Shown here piece by piece: positions 6,009 to 7,391 of a DNA stretch of 7,391 bases (its first letter is position 1; each line of letters begins with the position of its first letter). This DNA is from an uncultured Acidobacteriota bacterium (GTDB taxonomy: Bacteria; Acidobacteriota; Blastocatellia; Pyrinomonadales; Pyrinomonadaceae). The translations under genes were made by a program, and so were the position numbers. The notes beneath the pieces were generated by a model. It was not told where the DNA came from. It worked only from the letters and a program-made list of their open reading frames with translations, and searched no databases. The stretch is taken from positions 1-7,391 of the forward strand of contig CAMLKY010000089.1 of assembly GCA_946480545.1 (NCBI GenBank), given 5' to 3'.

Positions 6009-6032
6009 CCTCCAGAGCAAAAGGCGTATCAT
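6004..6032 (+). promoter_or_regulatory. Rightward promoter of the tail-collar gene
   Basis: TTGTGC (6004-6009, 3 of 6), a 17-bp spacer and TATCAT (6027-6032, 5 of 6). Transcription would begin near 6039, giving a leader of about 100 nt. The leader contains a small hairpin (TGTTC 6080-6084 with GAACA 6089-6093) and ends in a pyrimidine tract (6119-6130) directly before the GGAGG ribosome site. Confidence 0.45.
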
Positions 6033-6139
6033 GCTCCTACATTTTCACACACTGGCTCCCAGCCTCCAGCTGCGGGGCCTGTTCATCCGAACACGGGAAA
6101 TAGGAATCGCAAGTTAATCTTCTTTTTTTTGGAGGCAAA

Positions 6140-6670
6140 ATGTCCGAACCCTTTATTGCTCAAATCATGATGTTTGGCGGCAACTTCGCGCCGCGCGGCT
6201 GGGCCTTATGTGACGGCCAGCTTCTTTCAATAGCCCAGAACACCGCTTTGTTCTCTATCCTCGGAACGACCTACGGCGGAAACGGGCAGACAACCTTTGC
6301 ACTTCCCGACCTTCGCGGCCGGGTGCCGATCCATCCGGGACAGGGACCAGGTCTGAGCCCCTACGTCCTAGGCCAGATGAGCGGCACCGAGAACACGACC
6401 CTGTTGATAACCAACATGCCGGCGCATAATCACACGGCGACAGGTGCTATTAACGCTAACAGCGCTGCCGCTAACGACTCGCTTCCGACAGGAAATTACC
6501 TCGCTGAAAGCGCGATCTACCATACCGGAACTAACACGACCATGGCAGCAAACTCGGTGTCGGTGAATGTCGGGCTTGCCGGCGGCAGCCAACCCTTCAG
6601 TATTTTGCAGCCCTATACGTGCGTCAATTTCATCATCGCTCTTGAAGGGATTTTCCCATCGAGAAACTGA
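6140..6670 (+). CDS. Phage tail-collar domain protein, MdpB-type (176 aa)
   Basis: This is a small tail-fibre-like protein of the microcystin-dependent protein (MdpB) group. The tail-collar domain fills about residues 5-62: FIAQIMMFGGNFAPRGWALC, then DGQLLSIAQNTALFSILGTT, YGGNGQTTFALPDLRGRVP. Then come GQMSGTENTTL (78-88), MPAHNHT (93-99), a Ser/Asn/Ala-rich variable stretch (about 100-150) and the conserved ending QPYTCVNFIIALEGIFPSRN. All hallmark segments are present and the length is typical. There is no signal peptide. Proteins of this group occur in bacteria outside any prophage, and none of the neighbours here is a structural phage gene. A strong GGAGG (6131-6135) sits 4 nt before the ATG, immediately after a T8 run. 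It is divergent from the Tat-DUF6916 gene. No terminator follows, so transcription may continue into the secreted protein at 6779. Its role in the cell is unknown; binding a surface ligand is the usual guess from the fold. Confidence 0.92.
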   Translation: MSEPFIAQIMMFGGNFAPRGWALCDGQLLSIAQNTALFSILGTTYGGNGQTTFALPDLRGRVPIHPGQGPGLSPYVLGQMSGTENTTLLITNMPAHNHTATGAINANSAAANDSLPTGNYLAESAIYHTGTNTTMAANSVSVNVGLAGGSQPFSILQPYTCVNFIIALEGIFPSRN

Positions 6671-6778
6671 TCGCAGCACCCGAACCGACGACCTTCATTT
6701 GTGGATAGCTGATCGATCATCCTCCTAACCCGACCGCGTGCCTGCCCAAGCCGGTTCGCTGGAATGAGGTAACTTAGT
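6671..6778 (+). other. Short spacer between tail-collar and secreted-protein genes
   Basis: There is no terminator and no convincing promoter. It holds a perfect 10-bp palindrome TGATCGATCA (6710-6719) and, at its end, GAGG (6766-6769), 9 nt before the next ATG. Confidence 0.4.
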
Positions 6779-7391
6779 ATGAAACGGACTTCCCCCTTGG
6801 TGATGCGGCTTGTGTCGCTATGCACCTGCGCTCTCATCGTCCAGTGTCAGCTTTCTACTTCACTGGCTTTCGCCACAGCCGACAAAGGTTCTATCCAAAA
6901 GGTAAGCACTTCTCGGAGCAGAACGGTTGCCGCCCAGTCGAACGAAGAACTTCAACCAAGGTCGGCCTTCTCGCCGGTGATGACATTCTCAAATTCGTCG
7001 TCATTCACGATCGCCGACCGTTCGGGTGCAGCGCAGCCGCCCGGAGTTGCGTCGCTTTACCCGTCACCTATATCGGTGTCGGGTATGGCTGGGGCAGTCT
7101 CGGATGTGAACGTGACGATCTTCGGATTGAGTGCCAGCAGACCGCGCGATCTAGACTTCCTCCTTGTCTCACCAACCGGCGAGAGATTCGTGATCATCGC
7201 GGACACCGGCGGACTTTGTGCGATTAGCAACGTCGATATTACGCTTGACGACTCGGCAGCCAGCCTGCTCGCTGACTCAGCGGCACCTCCGCCGTGCGCA
7301 GGAGCGGGGGGTAACCCGGAGCCTCGGCCCGCTGTTCAAGATCGCCAGGGCGCGCGGGATGAAGCCGAGCACGCTGTCCTGGATCGAGGTG
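6779..7391 (+). CDS. Secreted P-domain-like protein, incomplete and possibly disrupted near 7286
   Basis: Start ATG 6779 is supported by GAGG 9 nt upstream and a good signal peptide: basic MKR, hydrophobic core about 8-31, likely cleavage near Ala30-Ala34. Residues about 35-65 are a Ser/Gln-rich linker. From about 67 the sequence resembles the N-terminal part of a proprotein-convertase P-like beta-sandwich found in secreted bacterial proteins: FSNSSSFTIADRS (70-82), YPSPISVSGMAGAVSDVNVT (94-113), RDLDFLLVSPTGER (123-136) and ADTGGLCAISNVDITLDD (141-158). In such proteins a segment of the form SGT-aromatic-x-P-T-N normally follows; here residues 170-204 are instead Pro/Gly/Arg-rich and unlike the family. 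The frame remains open to the window edge, so the true C-terminus is not seen. Over the last 106 bp another frame has much stronger coding character, which suggests the gene is interrupted or the sequence is joined there. Real coding to about 7285 is well supported; beyond that it is doubtful. Confidence 0.7.
   Translation, partial: MKRTSPLVMRLVSLCTCALIVQCQLSTSLAFATADKGSIQKVSTSRSRTVAAQSNEELQPRSAFSPVMTFSNSSSFTIADRSGAAQPPGVASLYPSPISVSGMAGAVSDVNVTIFGLSASRPRDLDFLLVSPTGERFVIIADTGGLCAISNVDITLDDSAASLLADSAAPPPCAGAGGNPEPRPAVQDRQGARDEAEHAVLDRG
7281..7391 (+). pseudogene. GC-rich partial coding segment in another frame, TnpA-like helix-turn-helix resemblance
   Basis: Starting at 7281 in a frame different from the secreted protein, all 37 codons are open and 35 end in G or C, far above the rest of the window. 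The peptide contains HLRRAQERGV and then LFKIARARGMKPSTLSWIEV at the window edge. The G-[MLV]-K-P-[SG]-T-L-x-W pattern resembles the N-terminal helix-turn-helix of IS66-type accessory protein TnpA, as seen in high-GC bacteria. This is a resemblance only. No IS66-type terminal repeat is visible at the junction. The antisense frame that shares the same third positions is also open, so the strand is not certain. The segment could be a mobile-element remnant, a recombination joint or an assembly chimera. Confidence 0.35.

Noticed and set aside
6140..6670. Tail-collar gene as evidence of a prophage or contractile injection system
   Set aside because: No sheath, baseplate, tube, portal, terminase or integrase gene is present. 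MdpB-type proteins occur widely outside phages.
6820..7227. Rightward 135-aa open frame
   Set aside because: It is a frame shadow of the secreted protein at 6779, which has a signal peptide, a ribosome site and family-like motifs.
1..7391. CRISPR array, tRNA or rRNA gene, or complete insertion sequence
   Set aside because: No regular spaced repeats, cloverleaf-like sequence, rRNA-like blocks or terminal inverted repeats with a transposase gene were seen.

Overview
The window is a piece of a moderately GC-rich bacterial chromosome. Most start codons lack a good Shine-Dalgarno sequence. The best taxonomic guess is Acidobacteriota, perhaps Blastocatellia. This rests on the combination of a microcystin-dependent (MdpB-type) tail-collar protein with DUF6916-like proteins, a secreted P-domain-like protein and a divergent sigma-like regulator. 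It is an inference from gene content, not a marker-gene call.

Layout. (1) A two-helix membrane protein runs leftward off the window edge (starts at 389), behind a 330-bp gene-free leader with a perfect 8-bp hairpin. (2) A leftward 383-residue sigma-like helix-turn-helix protein (805-1956) ends in a clear intrinsic terminator (717-752). A 500-bp gene-free stretch separates it from a rightward small zinc-finger, anti-sigma-like protein (2460-2744). (3) A leftward long-chain acyl-CoA synthetase (2741-4567) meets the zinc-finger gene tail to tail; the stop codons share the four bases CTAG. (4) A divergent promoter region (4568-4684) separates the synthetase from a rightward GNAT acetyltransferase, which is followed after 6 nt by a small DUF6916-like gene. 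(5) A second DUF6916-like gene, this one with a twin-arginine signal, lies leftward and abuts the first stop to stop (TGATCA). It is divergent from the rightward tail-collar gene. A single inverted repeat carries the predicted -35 box of both divergent promoters. (6) A rightward secreted P-domain-like protein starts at 6779. Its sequence stops looking like its family near 7286, where a short, very GC-rich coding segment in another frame begins and runs to the window end.

Two functional themes stand out. The first is a possible regulator pair: a sigma-like protein and a soluble anti-sigma-like protein, encoded divergently. The second is the GNAT / DUF6916 / Tat-DUF6916 / tail-collar cassette. 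It has one cytoplasmic and one exported paralogue of the same unknown domain beside a tail-fibre-like protein and an acetyltransferase. The linked promoters suggest the exported DUF6916 protein and the tail-collar protein are made together. The biochemical role of the cassette is not known to me.
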